Shown here one piece after another: positions 1 through 8,309 of a DNA stretch of 25,241 nucleotides; positions within the stretch are counted from its first letter, which is position 1; every line of letters begins with the position of its first letter. The translations under genes and the position numbers were made by a program. The stretch is taken from assembly GCA_049679965.1 (NCBI GenBank), contig JBAUGX010000016.1, forward strand, positions 1 to 25,241, written 5' to 3'. A model generated the notes under the pieces. It was not told where the DNA came from, made no database searches, and saw only the letters and a program-made list of their open reading frames with translations. This DNA is from 2-12-FULL-65-11 sp049679965. Its GTDB lineage: Bacteria > Acidobacteriota > Vicinamibacteria > Vicinamibacterales > CAVVIG01.

Positions 1-1
1 G

Positions 2-148
2 CTGATTGAGACGACGCTGGCCAAAGATCGCGACTTCCTCGCGTGGCGCGCGGCGCAGGCCGGGCTGCCGCCCGTCGCGTCGGCGCCCGTACAGGCGAGC
101 AGCGCGAGCCCCACTCGGCCGTCGGCGCTCCGTGGAGACCGCGGGTGA
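2..148 (+). CDS. C-terminal end of an unknown protein (5' partial)
   Basis: The frame is open from the window edge and ends at TGA 146-148, giving about 48 residues beginning LIETTLAKDRDFLAWRAAQA and ending in a Pro/Ser/Ala-rich tail. Its stop overlaps the preferred GTG start of the VirD4-like gene in a GTGA arrangement, which suggests translational coupling in one operon. The family cannot be named from this fragment. By position it is probably another transfer gene. Confidence 0.5.
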   Translation: MIETTLAKDRDFLAWRAAQAGLPPVASAPVQASSASPTRPSALRGDRG

Positions 149-2139
149 CGCACCCACTGTTGCAGGACCGGGTCGTGGTGAGCCTCGGCCTGAGCGCGAT
201 CGTGGGCGTCGTCGGCCTGCACGCGTGGCCGTTTCCGGCGGACCACCTGGTCCTGCTCCTGATCCACTCCGAGCGTCCGGCGCTGTACGCGGCCTTCCAG
301 TACACGTACACGACGCTCTGGTTCAGCACGCCCTTCCTCGCGCTCAATGTGGTGCTCTCGCTGGTCGTCATCTTTGCCGGGCGTCTGGAGCGGCGGCCGG
401 CCTTCCAGCGGCTCTCGCCGTATCCGGCTCCCGACCGCCGCGACAAGCTCTTCCTCGTGCTCGGCGAACAGCACCATCGGCGGTCGCCCCAGCGGGCGGT
501 GGCGCCGCGCTGGCTCGTCATTCCTGAGCGCGGCCTCTACACGGGCCTCGTGATTGTCGGCGCCATCGGATCAGGGAAGACCTCGGCCTGCCTGTATCCG
601 TACGTCGAGCAGCTCCTGGCGTTTCGCGCCCGCGACCCTCAGCGCAAGGTGGCAGCCCTCGTGCTCGAGGTGAAGGGGGACTTCTGTCAGCAGGTTCGCG
701 AGATCCTCACGCGTCATGGCCGCGCCACGGACTACGTCGAAGTCAGTCTCGACTCGCCGTATCGCTACAACCCGCTGCACAACGATCTGGACGCGTATGC
801 GCTCGCCTACGGGATTGCCACGTTGATGACCAATCTCTACGGCCGCGGCAAGGAGCCGTTCTGGCAGCAGGCGAGTACGAACCTCGTCAAGTTCGTGATC
901 CTCTTGCACAAGACGCTCGACGACTACGTGACGCTCTTTCAGGTGTACGAGTGTGTCATCAGCCCGGAGAAACTGCGCGCCCGAATCGCGGACGGGGAGC
1001 GGCGGTTCGGGGCGCAGCATCGGCGCATTCTCGTCGACAAGCGGGAGCACTTCTTCGCGGCCGTACCGGCGGGCTGGACGTGGAACGACGATGTAAGCGG
1101 CCGCGCCTCGTGGGCCCATTGGTCGGCCGATCTGGAAGAGGCGCTGACGACGGCCCAGGTGCCCTACCGCGTCGAGGTGACGGAGGCGGCACCCGGCGAG
1201 GGCGACAAGGTGGCGCACTTCGAGGCCGTCAAGCGCTGGTTCCAAGACGACTGGATGCGAATCGAGCCGAAGCTGCGGACGTCCATTGTCGAAGGCGTCA
1301 GCGTGTTTCTCTCCTTGTTTGATGACAATCCAAAGGTCAAACACACGTTCTGCCCGCCGAAGGCCGTCTACGACGCCGCGCACCAGGCGGACGGCCGACA
1401 CGGCACGCCGCTCCCGCCGCTCGGCGAGCTGATCGAAGAGGGGAAGGTCATCGCCCTCAATTTTCCGATCGCGATGAATCCTGGGCTCGCGCGCGCCTTG
1501 GGGACGCTGTTGAAGCAGGACTTTCAGCGCGCGGTCCTGAACCGCATCCAAAAGATGACGGCGGCGCCGACCCAGTCGTGGCGAGCCGTCGCCTTCGTCT
1601 GCGACGAGTATCAGGCCTTCGCGACGACCGGGGAGAGCGAGCCGTCGGGCGACGAGAAATTCTTTTCGCTGGCCCGCCAGGCGCGCTGTATTCCGATGGT
1701 CGCGACGCAGAGCCTCAGCTCCCTGCGGTCCACGCTCGCGGGCGAATCGTGGCGCACCCTGTTGCAGGGCCTGCGGACGAAAATCTTCCTGACGCTCTCC
1801 GACGACTTTAGTGCCGACATCGCCGCGCAGCTGTGCGGCAAGGACGACCGCCTGAAGCCCAGCTACACCCTCACCGAAGCGGGGCAGGACGCGCGCGTCA
1901 GTCTGCTGACGGGCCGATCCGCCGCTCAGCGGACGACGGTGAGCGCGACGAAGACGTACAGCCTCGTGACCGACTACGTGTTTCCGCCGAAGGTCTTCGC
2001 GGAGCTCCCGAACGCCCAGGCCATCGTCCTGCCGTACGACGGCGTGACGCCGCAGCCGCCGACGTACTGCTTCCTCAAGCCCGCCCATCTCGACGTCCAG
2101 ACCAGCTACTTCGATCACGCCGCGAACGGAGTGCTGTAG
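145..2139 (+). CDS. VirD4/TraG-type type IV coupling ATPase
   Basis: A 664-residue protein that probably acts as the inner-membrane coupling ATPase delivering the relaxase-DNA complex to a type IV secretion channel. Two hydrophobic stretches occupy roughly the first 90 residues, as in the VirD4 membrane anchor. Walker A is GAIGSGKTS at about residues 139-147. The Walker B-like VCDEYQAF lies near 485-492 and is followed by an ARQARCIPMVATQS segment typical of the TraG/TraD nucleotide-binding domain. I chose GTG 145 because GGAG lies 7 bases upstream, it overlaps the previous stop as GTGA, and the extra N-terminus from GTG 43 is low-complexity Arg/Ala. Its stop abuts the next ATG. Conjugative transfer is more likely than effector export given the neighbouring integrase. 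A long antisense open frame over this gene is a codon-bias shadow. Confidence 0.85.
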   Translation: MTHPLLQDRVVVSLGLSAIVGVVGLHAWPFPADHLVLLLIHSERPALYAAFQYTYTTLWFSTPFLALNVVLSLVVIFAGRLERRPAFQRLSPYPAPDRRDKLFLVLGEQHHRRSPQRAVAPRWLVIPERGLYTGLVIVGAIGSGKTSACLYPYVEQLLAFRARDPQRKVAALVLEVKGDFCQQVREILTRHGRATDYVEVSLDSPYRYNPLHNDLDAYALAYGIATLMTNLYGRGKEPFWQQASTNLVKFVILLHKTLDDYVTLFQVYECVISPEKLRARIADGERRFGAQHRRILVDKREHFFAAVPAGWTWNDDVSGRASWAHWSADLEEALTTAQVPYRVEVTEAAPGEGDKVAHFEAVKRWFQDDWMRIEPKLRTSIVEGVSVFLSLFDDNPKVKHTFCPPKAVYDAAHQADGRHGTPLPPLGELIEEGKVIALNFPIAMNPGLARALGTLLKQDFQRAVLNRIQKMTAAPTQSWRAVAFVCDEYQAFATTGESEPSGDEKFFSLARQARCIPMVATQSLSSLRSTLAGESWRTLLQGLRTKIFLTLSDDFSADIAAQLCGKDDRLKPSYTLTEAGQDARVSLLTGRSAAQRTTVSATKTYSLVTDYVFPPKVFAELPNAQAIVLPYDGVTPQPPTYCFLKPAHLDVQTSYFDHAANGVL

Positions 2140-3111
2140 ATGAGCTTCGATGTGATTCTGCCGTTCCTCCGGCCCATCGCGCACCTGATTGAGGACCCCG
2201 ACATCACGGAAATCATGGTGAACGGCTCACGCCGGGTGTTCATCGAACGCGAGGGTCGGCTGCACGCCGTCGAGGGCGTGCAGCTCGACGAGCGCAACCT
2301 GAGAGTCGCGGTCAAGAACATCGCCCGGGCCTTGGGGGACGACGTGTCGGACGAGCAGCCGATCCTCGATGCCCGGCTCCCGGATGGATCGCGCGTGGCC
2401 GCGATTGTGCCCCCATGCAGTGTCGGCGGAACCACCCTCACGATCCGCAAGTTTCACGCCCGCTTCTTTACGCCTGACGAACTCGTGCGGATCGGGACGA
2501 TCACGCGCCAGCAGGTGGACGTGGCGCGCACCGCGATCGACGTCCGGCACAACATCCTGATCAGCGGCGGCACGGGGACCGGGAAGACGACGCTCCTCAA
2601 CGCCCTCGCGACCTTCCTCCCCGCGGCGGATCGCCTGGTCCTGATCGAGGACACGGCCGAGCTCCAATTGCAGGCGCCGAACCTCGTGCGCCTGGAGGCG
2701 CGCCGCCAACAGGCGGATCTCCCCGCCGTCACCATCCGGGACCTCCTGCGGGCCACGCTCCGCCATCGACCGGACCGCATTCTCGTCGGCGAGGTCCGCG
2801 GCGGGGAAGCCTTTGATTTGCTGCAGGCGTTGAACACCGGACATTCGGGGACGCTCTCGACCATTCACGCGAACTCAGCGGAGCAAGCTCTGAGCCGATT
2901 CACCTCGTGCGTGCTGCAGTCGGGCGTGGACTTGCCGTATGCGGCGATTCGGTACGCCATCGCCGAGAGCCTCCAACTGGTGATGCACCTGGAGCGGCGC
3001 GCGAGCCTACGGGTGGTGACCCACGTGATCCGCGTCGACGGCTATGTCGCCGACGGCGACCGCTTCAGGGTTGGCGTCGTCGGCGACGGGGCGTCGTCAG
3101 CCGGCATGTAA
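2140..3111 (+). CDS. VirB11/TrbB/CpaF-family secretion ATPase
   Basis: A 323-residue hexameric traffic ATPase of the VirB11/PulE superfamily, expected to work on the cytoplasmic face of a type IV secretion or conjugation machine. The N-terminal domain (1-115) has the usual ITEIMVNG and RLPDGSRVA segments. The C-terminal domain has Walker A GGTGTGKTT (143-151), the Asp box IEDTAE (169-174), Walker B RILVGEVRG (213-221) and the His box GHSGTLSTIHAN (234-245), so all catalytic motifs are intact. The ATG starts directly after the TAG of the VirD4-like gene. Pairing with a coupling ATPase favours a TrbB-like conjugation role over CpaF/TadA pilus assembly, though sequence motifs alone do not separate these. 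Confidence 0.9.
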   Translation: MSFDVILPFLRPIAHLIEDPDITEIMVNGSRRVFIEREGRLHAVEGVQLDERNLRVAVKNIARALGDDVSDEQPILDARLPDGSRVAAIVPPCSVGGTTLTIRKFHARFFTPDELVRIGTITRQQVDVARTAIDVRHNILISGGTGTGKTTLLNALATFLPAADRLVLIEDTAELQLQAPNLVRLEARRQQADLPAVTIRDLLRATLRHRPDRILVGEVRGGEAFDLLQALNTGHSGTLSTIHANSAEQALSRFTSCVLQSGVDLPYAAIRYAIAESLQLVMHLERRASLRVVTHVIRVDGYVADGDRFRVGVVGDGASSAGM

Positions 3112-3122
3112 ATCGAGGCCAC

Positions 3123-3335
3123 ATGCAGGTGCAGATTGATGAGCCGTTCTACACGATTGTGGACGTCGCCGAGCGGCTCAAGGTCAACGACGACACCGTG
3201 CGTCGCCTGTTTCTGAACGAGCCAGGCGTCGTGGTGATCTGTTTTCCGAGAAAGGGCAAGCGCGTGTATCGCACGCTCCGGATTCCGGAGAGCGTGTTGC
3301 GGCGTGTCGTGACACGCCTGACGCGCGTACCGTAG
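3123..3335 (+). CDS. Small helix-turn-helix DNA-binding protein (excisionase-like)
   Basis: A 70-residue protein. FYTIVDVAERLKVNDDTVRR is the pattern of the MerR/excisionase-type helix-turn-helix domain, and a basic stretch with PRKGKRVYR follows where the wing would be. Start ATG 3123 has GAGG four bases upstream, and the gene lies 11 bp after the VirB11-like gene in the same direction. The frame stays open further upstream, but that part is antisense-like low-complexity sequence inside the previous gene. In this setting it could be a recombination directionality factor for the integrase at 4942 or a regulator of transfer genes. The DNA-binding fold is fairly clear; the role is inferred from context. 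Confidence 0.7.
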   Translation: MQVQIDEPFYTIVDVAERLKVNDDTVRRLFLNEPGVVVICFPRKGKRVYRTLRIPESVLRRVVTRLTRVP

Positions 3336-3407
3336 GCGGCGGCGACGAGGAGAGGGCAGCACAACAACCAAACGAGCGGTCTGTCCCAGGACCGCAAAGG
3401 AGACACC

Positions 3408-3716
3408 ATGACCGTCAAGATTCTGCCGAGTGGCAAGGACACCCCATCCGGCAAGCTCGCCGACGCGGAACTGCATTTCGCCGACGGCCCGCTGGCCGGC
3501 TTGAAGCTCGTCGGCTTTTCGGTGTGGCAGCGGCAGAACGGCCGGGGCCACAGCGTCACGTTCCCGGCGCGGCAGTACAGCGTGAACGGCGAGCGCCGAT
3601 CGTTCGCGCTCCTGCGGCCGATCGCCGATGAGGCGGCGCAGCGTCACCTCCGCGACCTCGTGCTCGAGGCGTACGAGGACTACGAGGAGCGAGCCGGCAT
3701 CAGCCGGGCGAGCTGA
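3408..3716 (+). CDS. Small SpoVG-like protein, function unknown
   Basis: A 102-residue protein with a strong Shine-Dalgarno (AAGGAG, 3397-3402) five bases before the ATG. The layout is two short strand-rich segments, then SVTFPARQYSVNGERRSF, then LLRPIADEAAQRHLRDLVLEAY. This resembles SpoVG proteins, where a beta-rich core with a conserved MPSRK-like patch is followed by a helix ending in the H/RPI...VLxxY pattern. That assignment is pattern-based and tentative. SpoVG proteins bind nucleic acid, so an accessory DNA- or RNA-binding role in the mobile element is possible. The tail is acidic (EDYEERA). It follows the helix-turn-helix gene after a 72-bp gap. Confidence 0.65.
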   Translation: MTVKILPSGKDTPSGKLADAELHFADGPLAGLKLVGFSVWQRQNGRGHSVTFPARQYSVNGERRSFALLRPIADEAAQRHLRDLVLEAYEDYEERAGISRAS

Positions 3717-3843
3717 CAGCTGCGGTCGACACAGCGGCGCGCCGAAGCCGTGCTCGCCGTGAGACATGCCTTGCACAATATCTGATTGACACGCAGGAGT
3801 CGCAAAAATGGGGCGCGTATACTGGGCGGCGAGGACGATTCAG

Positions 3844-4665
3844 ATGGCTGGAGAACGATGCCGACGGTGGTTGCTCGTGCTGCTGGTTGCGGCCGTTGGT
3901 GGTGTGTCGACGTCGGCCTTCCCTGCGCAAGAGCGTGACGCAAAGACGCTGTGGGAACAGGCGATCCAGGCGAAGGGTGGACGGGCGAGGCTCGAAGGGG
4001 TGCGGAATCTGGTGGTGACGTCCCGGACCGAAAGCGTGCTGGTCACGTCGCGGACCACGGTCGAGCGAACGCCTGAACGAGACTGGTTCAGACAGTGGCT
4101 CTATGTCTTCCCCGGTCGTCGATGGCAGTTGATAGATTTTCGCCCGGGCCGGCCGAGTTTCAGTCTCATGGCGTTCGATCTGGATCGGCACTCCTGGTGG
4201 AACCAGAGCGGTGGTCCACTGCGGTGGACCGAGGGACAGGCCAACGTCTTCCGTTACGAAATGCTCAAAGGGCAGTTTCTGTACTTGCTCGAGTCAGCGT
4301 TCCTGAAGCCGGCGCTGAGGCGCGCACGCACCGACAAGGTGGGCGCCACGCTGATGGACATCGTCGAGACCGAGATGCCCATGGGTGTCAGAGTGGAGTA
4401 CGACTTGGACCCGGAGAGCCATCTGCCTCTCCGGGTCGTCGTCGTGACACCCTGGGAACCTTCAAGCACGTATGCGCTGAATCAATACGTCGATGTGGAC
4501 GGTCTTCGAATGCCCACAACGGTGAACTTCGAAGGCGCACGAGAGAGGAACGTCGTGTCGTACCGCATCAATGTGGGATATGACGAGAAGATGTTTGCCG
4601 AGACCCCTCGAACGGCAGCTGCGGCGAGTGCTCTCGCCCTGCCGGAGGCATGGGAGCCGAAATAG
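3844..4665 (+). CDS. Secreted protein, possibly outer-membrane-lipoprotein-sorting-like
   Basis: A 273-residue protein with a clear Sec signal peptide: a basic start (MAGERCRRW), a hydrophobic core LLVLLVAAVGG and a likely cleavage after the SAFPAQ region. There is no lipobox cysteine. The mature protein begins with KTLWEQAIQAKGGRARLEGV, a segment common in bacterial periplasmic proteins of the LolA/LppX-like beta-fold group, followed by alternating strand-like segments. An LPLRVVV...VDGLRMPTTVNF passage also fits that fold. ATG 3844 was chosen over an upstream ATG at 3808 because it opens directly with the signal peptide. The periplasmic location is fairly safe; any lipid-binding role is inference. 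Confidence 0.65.
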   Translation: MAGERCRRWLLVLLVAAVGGVSTSAFPAQERDAKTLWEQAIQAKGGRARLEGVRNLVVTSRTESVLVTSRTTVERTPERDWFRQWLYVFPGRRWQLIDFRPGRPSFSLMAFDLDRHSWWNQSGGPLRWTEGQANVFRYEMLKGQFLYLLESAFLKPALRRARTDKVGATLMDIVETEMPMGVRVEYDLDPESHLPLRVVVVTPWEPSSTYALNQYVDVDGLRMPTTVNFEGARERNVVSYRINVGYDEKMFAETPRTAAAASALALPEAWEPK

Positions 4666-4719
4666 ACGATCGCGACGTTGCTCGGATGGGTATCGACTCC
4701 CGAGCGAATCTCGAAACGA

Positions 4720-4935
4720 TCATGGCGTCCGCAGATGGTGGTGGTCATTGATCATGTCGAACCACTGATCGAACGCTGAACTTCGGAGGGCCACGGCAGC
4801 GATTACTTCGGGCAGACCCAAATCTGACAGTTCGTAAATCGTCCAGCCCGAGGAGCCAACCAGGTGCGTCGCCCACCAGCGATCACCCGTCTGCGAGGCC
4901 GCGAGTCGCGGACGTCCTAGACCGGGGGAGCGCAC
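4720..4935 (-). pseudogene. Short open frame or gene remnant beside the integrase
   Basis: From GTG 4935 this frame encodes 71 residues. The stretch TGDRWWATHLVGSSGWTIYE followed by LSDLGLPEVIAAV and FDQWFDMIND has balanced, protein-like composition, unlike the Arg-rich antisense frames nearby. I do not recognise a family. It sits head-to-head with the integrase start at 4942 with almost no space between them, so it may be a gene truncated by integration, or a small gene sharing a promoter region with the integrase. No convincing ribosome binding site was seen. Confidence 0.35.
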
Positions 4936-4941
4936 ACGCCG

Positions 4942-5844
4942 ATGAATGGACGGAAGAACCCCCCACTCGATCTGCCCGCCGTACCCGACGACATGCCGCC
5001 GACGTTTGACGCCATGGCGATCGGCTACCTCCAGGACTACCAATTGCAACACTACCGGTCGCTCACGACGGCGAGGGCGCGCGTCGAACACCTGCGGGAG
5101 TTCTTTGGCGGAGTGGCTGCCGAGGCGATCACGGCCGATCGCGTGCGCAGCTACCAGTTGCAGCGCCGCCAGCAAGGGGTCGAGGCCGCCACCGTGAATC
5201 GCGAAACTTCGGCGCTCAGTCGCATGTTTCAAATCGCGATCCGGCGCGGTCAACTCGAACGTATGCCGTTGTTCCCGAAACGGTTGGAGGAGAACCCACC
5301 ACGCCAGGGGTTCTTCGAACATGACGAGTACCTGAAAGTCCGGGCCCAGCTCCCGCGGTCCTACCAGGACGTGCTCGACTTTGCGTATTACTCGGGGTGG
5401 CGGCGCAACGAAATCTGGGGACTCACATGGGACGAGGTCGATCTATCGGGCGGGGTCATCCGACTCACGCCGCGCCGCTCCAAGACCAGGACCGGCCGCG
5501 TGTTGCCGATCTCGGAGCCGCTGCGCAAGGTGCTCGATCGCCGCGTCAGGCGGCGGGGCAGCACGCCTCGGGTATTTGGGCGTGATGGCGTGGCAGTGCG
5601 CGTCTGGCGCTATGCGCTGCGCGACGCCTGTCGGAAGGCAAAGGTGCCGCACCGGCTTCTCCACGACTGTCGACGCACTGCGGCGCGGAACTTGATCAGG
5701 GCGGGCGTGCCGGAGCGAATAGCCATGATGCTCACCGGCCACAAGACACGGGCCGTGTTCGATCGGTACAATATCGTCAACGAACAGGAGCTTCTGACAG
5801 CCGGAGAACGGCTGGCGTCATACTTGGAGAAGCGCGCCATCTGA
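4942..5844 (+). CDS. Tyrosine recombinase (phage-type integrase)
   Basis: A 300-residue site-specific recombinase that would insert and excise the mobile element by strand exchange through a covalent phosphotyrosine. An N-terminal SAM-like DNA-binding domain covers about residues 20-115. The catalytic domain carries the full set: Arg in SGWRRNEI (R154), Lys in RRSKTRTG (K181), HDCR (H241, R244), His in GHKTR (H267) and the nucleophile Tyr in FDRYN (Y276). Length is normal and the gene looks intact. ATG 4942 is the first start after an in-frame TAG at 4918-4920, with GGGGGAG upstream. It lacks an obvious IntI-specific insertion, so I do not link it to the attC-like sites at 12-14 kb. No attachment site was identified next to it. 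Confidence 0.92.
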   Translation: MNGRKNPPLDLPAVPDDMPPTFDAMAIGYLQDYQLQHYRSLTTARARVEHLREFFGGVAAEAITADRVRSYQLQRRQQGVEAATVNRETSALSRMFQIAIRRGQLERMPLFPKRLEENPPRQGFFEHDEYLKVRAQLPRSYQDVLDFAYYSGWRRNEIWGLTWDEVDLSGGVIRLTPRRSKTRTGRVLPISEPLRKVLDRRVRRRGSTPRVFGRDGVAVRVWRYALRDACRKAKVPHRLLHDCRRTAARNLIRAGVPERIAMMLTGHKTRAVFDRYNIVNEQELLTAGERLASYLEKRAI

Positions 5845-6064
5845 CGCCAAGCAGTTCAGTCGGATCCACGGCGTGCGAAGCCGGTGGTCAGTAAACCCTT
5901 GGCGACTACTCATTGCATATTCGGCCTCAACGCGCTGGCTACATGACTCCAACGCATCGCAGACGAGCCAGTCTCGCGACGACGGCCCGGTATCTGGCGA
6001 TCCCCAGTGGTTCAGAGGAGCCTACGCACCTCTCCTGTAGGGGTCACGGGAAGACCGGCGAGCG

Positions 6065-8209
6065 TCAGTCGGGCAGGACCGGCGGGTATTCGGTGGCCTG
6101 ACGCTGCGGGTCCGCGTAGTACTTGAGCTGCGCCTCGCGCCACAGCTGCAGCCGGCCCCCCATCGACTCGACCAGATCGGGCCGGGTCGACGTCAGGCTC
6201 ATCGTCTCGCCGGGATCGTTCATCAGGTCGAAAAGCACGTACCGGCCATCCCGCTCGCTGAAGAACAGCTTGAAGGCGCCCTGCACCATCGCCACCTGAT
6301 GGGCCCACACGGTCTGCACCATCATGAAGATCGACCGGTTCGGGTTCGGTTGCGGCTCGAAGAGACTGATCCCCTGAAAGCCCGGGTGAGGCGGAAGCCC
6401 GACGAGATCGAGGATGGACGGCGGCACGTCGAGGAACATCGCCGGCCGGTCGTCCCGTACTGCCGTCTTCCCGGGCACGTGGAAGACCATCGGTACTTTC
6501 ATGACTTCGTTGAAGACGGAGCTCGCGTGCGCGGCGAAGCCGTGCTCGTAGAACGCCTCGCCGTTGTCGCCGCCGATGACGACGATGGTGTGGTCGAGGA
6601 TGTTGCGGCGGCGCAGAAGATCGAGGAGACGCCCGATCTGGGTGTCCTCGTAGAACAGGCTGTCCGCATACCGATCCTTGACGACGCTGATCTTGTCGCG
6701 CGGGAACGTGGCCCAGACAATCGAGAAGTCGAGCGTCGCCGGCCCGAAGCGGCGCGGAAAGTCCGCCGGCAGCACGTACGGCAAGTGGCTGCTCTGCAGG
6801 TTCATGTGGACAAAGAAGGGGCTGCCGCTCCCGGCGACGCTGTCAATCCACTTGATCGCCTCGTCGGTCGTGTAGCGATCGTCCACGCTCCCCGCGCTTC
6901 TGGTGGCCTTCACCCAGTCCGCGAATCCCGCGTCTTCCCACGGCGCGTAGGTCGGACCGGAGAACACCGCCGCGTGGAAAAACTTGTCGAGACTGGCTGG
7001 TTTGTGGAAGTAGATCATTCCACCCCAGTTCTCGTTCTGAGACGAGAAGACGCCCGTCTTGTAGCCGGCGGCCTTCAGCAGTTCGTAAATCATCACGCGC
7101 GGATAGGGGGGATTCTCCACGTACGAGTACATCTGCGGGTATCGCAACGGATAGTGCGAGGACAGCGGAACCATATCCGCGTAGTTCGAGTGGCTCGCCT
7201 GGATGTAGGCGTTGGTGAAGACGGTCGAGTCGCGCGAGAGGCGGTCCACGTTGGGGAGGACATCCCTGGTCCCCCCGTAGGCCCGCAGCTGGTCGGCGCG
7301 CAGCGATTCGATCTGGATCATCACGACGTTCCACGGCTTGATCCGGCTGCGATCGACGCCGGCCATGTACTGCGCCATGGAAACAATCGGACGGCGCTCG
7401 ACCGTGATCGTCTGAGCGGCTCGAGCAGCGGAGCCGCTCGTCGGGACTGCCGGCTCCCGCAGCTCGGCAAGGACGTGCAGAAACGGACCCGCTCGATCGT
7501 CGCGAGCCATTTCGTACGAGGACGAGCCGTCCGCGGCCAGCTCCTCGCCATACACCAGGTCGCCCACCATCGCGACAACCATCAATACCGCGAGGCCGCC
7601 CGCGGCGGTCAGCACAAGACGGCGTTGCACGACGTGGGCTCGCGCGGCTGCCCATCGGGGCACCCACCATCCCAGTGCCAGAGCCGCGGCCAGCGTCAGG
7701 CCCAGGACAGCGACGATGACGGGTGGATAGACCCAATGAAACACCTGAACGGGTTCAGGCAGCCAGTAGACGAGGGCCTCGCGATCGAGGAAGGCCCCCG
7801 TCGTCCAGTAGGAAGCCCAGCTCGATCCGTATACGAGAAGCGCGACCCACAGCACCAGGGCCTTGACGCCTCGCGCCGCCCAGATCACGAGAGCGCTCGA
7901 TCGACCGACGCGCGTCAACAGCAGCAGCGGCACTCCAACCGCGCACGCGGCCGCTGCCGCGGCGGTGAGACCGTACGCAAGAAGGGCGATTCTGGCGCCT
8001 ATCGAAAGGTCGGCGTTCCGGAGCGCGGTCGCCGGGACAACGGCGTGCAGCGCCAGCTCGAGCGCGGCCATGAGGAGCCAGGGAGCGGCGAGATGGACGA
8101 GGATGGGGACCGCATCATCAAAACTGCCAGGGCTCCCAGGACTCCCAGGGCCGCCAGGCGCAGAAGGAAGTTTGGATTGAGACGTGAGCGCAGGCCTGCG
8201 TTTCGCCAC
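6065..8209 (-). CDS. Membrane-anchored sulfatase/LtaS-like alkaline-phosphatase-superfamily enzyme
   Basis: About 714 residues from GTG 8209. The N-terminal third has roughly five hydrophobic helices (about residues 33-60, 70-100, 107-128, 160-182, 198-215). The periplasmic C-terminal domain has the sulfatase/phosphoglycerol-transferase layout: WNVVMIQIESLRAD (about 293-306), a metal or nucleophile segment QASHSNYADM (337-346) with Ser where sulfatases have Cys/Ser and LtaS has Thr, and VVIGGDNGEAFYEHG (542-556) with the Asp/Asn/His metal ligands. A likely role is transfer or hydrolysis of a sulfate or phosphoalkyl group on envelope glycans or lipids; the substrate is unknown. The start is uncertain: residues 12-29 are a Pro/Gly/Ser repeat, and another frame there reads as a hydrophobic helix. 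It is divergent from the TPR protein gene. Confidence 0.8.
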   Translation of the reverse strand: MAKRRPALTSQSKLPSAPGGPGSPGSPGSFDDAVPILVHLAAPWLLMAALELALHAVVPATALRNADLSIGARIALLAYGLTAAAAAACAVGVPLLLLTRVGRSSALVIWAARGVKALVLWVALLVYGSSWASYWTTGAFLDREALVYWLPEPVQVFHWVYPPVIVAVLGLTLAAALALGWWVPRWAAARAHVVQRRLVLTAAGGLAVLMVVAMVGDLVYGEELAADGSSSYEMARDDRAGPFLHVLAELREPAVPTSGSAARAAQTITVERRPIVSMAQYMAGVDRSRIKPWNVVMIQIESLRADQLRAYGGTRDVLPNVDRLSRDSTVFTNAYIQASHSNYADMVPLSSHYPLRYPQMYSYVENPPYPRVMIYELLKAAGYKTGVFSSQNENWGGMIYFHKPASLDKFFHAAVFSGPTYAPWEDAGFADWVKATRSAGSVDDRYTTDEAIKWIDSVAGSGSPFFVHMNLQSSHLPYVLPADFPRRFGPATLDFSIVWATFPRDKISVVKDRYADSLFYEDTQIGRLLDLLRRRNILDHTIVVIGGDNGEAFYEHGFAAHASSVFNEVMKVPMVFHVPGKTAVRDDRPAMFLDVPPSILDLVGLPPHPGFQGISLFEPQPNPNRSIFMMVQTVWAHQVAMVQGAFKLFFSERDGRYVLFDLMNDPGETMSLTSTRPDLVESMGGRLQLWREAQLKYYADPQRQATEYPPVLPD

Positions 8210-8309
8210 AGTTGATGCGTACAATACACGAGCGTCCGGCAAAAAGTTTGCTGAACGTTGCGAAAGGGTGTCTAACCCGTCCAACTGCTGGTACCCTCCG
8301 ACAGTCACG

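Larger units (their letters stand above)
1..5844 (+). mobile_element. Probable end of an integrative conjugative element
   Basis: Seen: co-oriented genes for a VirD4/TraG-type coupling ATPase, a VirB11/TrbB-type secretion ATPase, a small helix-turn-helix protein, a SpoVG-like protein, a secreted protein and a terminal tyrosine recombinase. Known: a coupling ATPase plus a traffic ATPase belong to type IV secretion, and an integrase near one end is usual in integrative conjugative elements. Inference: the element enters from the left and ends near the recombinase. I found no tRNA and no pair of attachment sites, so the right boundary is a guess, and the secreted-protein gene may be host DNA. 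Confidence 0.45.

Noticed and set aside
571..2184. Long antisense open frame across the VirD4-like gene (537 codons)
   Set aside because: It is Arg/Leu/Asp-rich with no motifs, while the opposite strand has complete ATPase motifs. It reflects GC-rich codon bias.
3786..3823. TTGACA (3786-3791) and TATACT (3818-3823) as a promoter for the secreted-protein gene
   Set aside because: The 26-bp spacer is too long, and the -10 box is too close to the ribosome binding site.
6299..8215. 638-codon + strand open frame
   Set aside because: It is antisense to the sulfatase-like gene, with a His/Arg/Val-rich biased composition and no domain signs.
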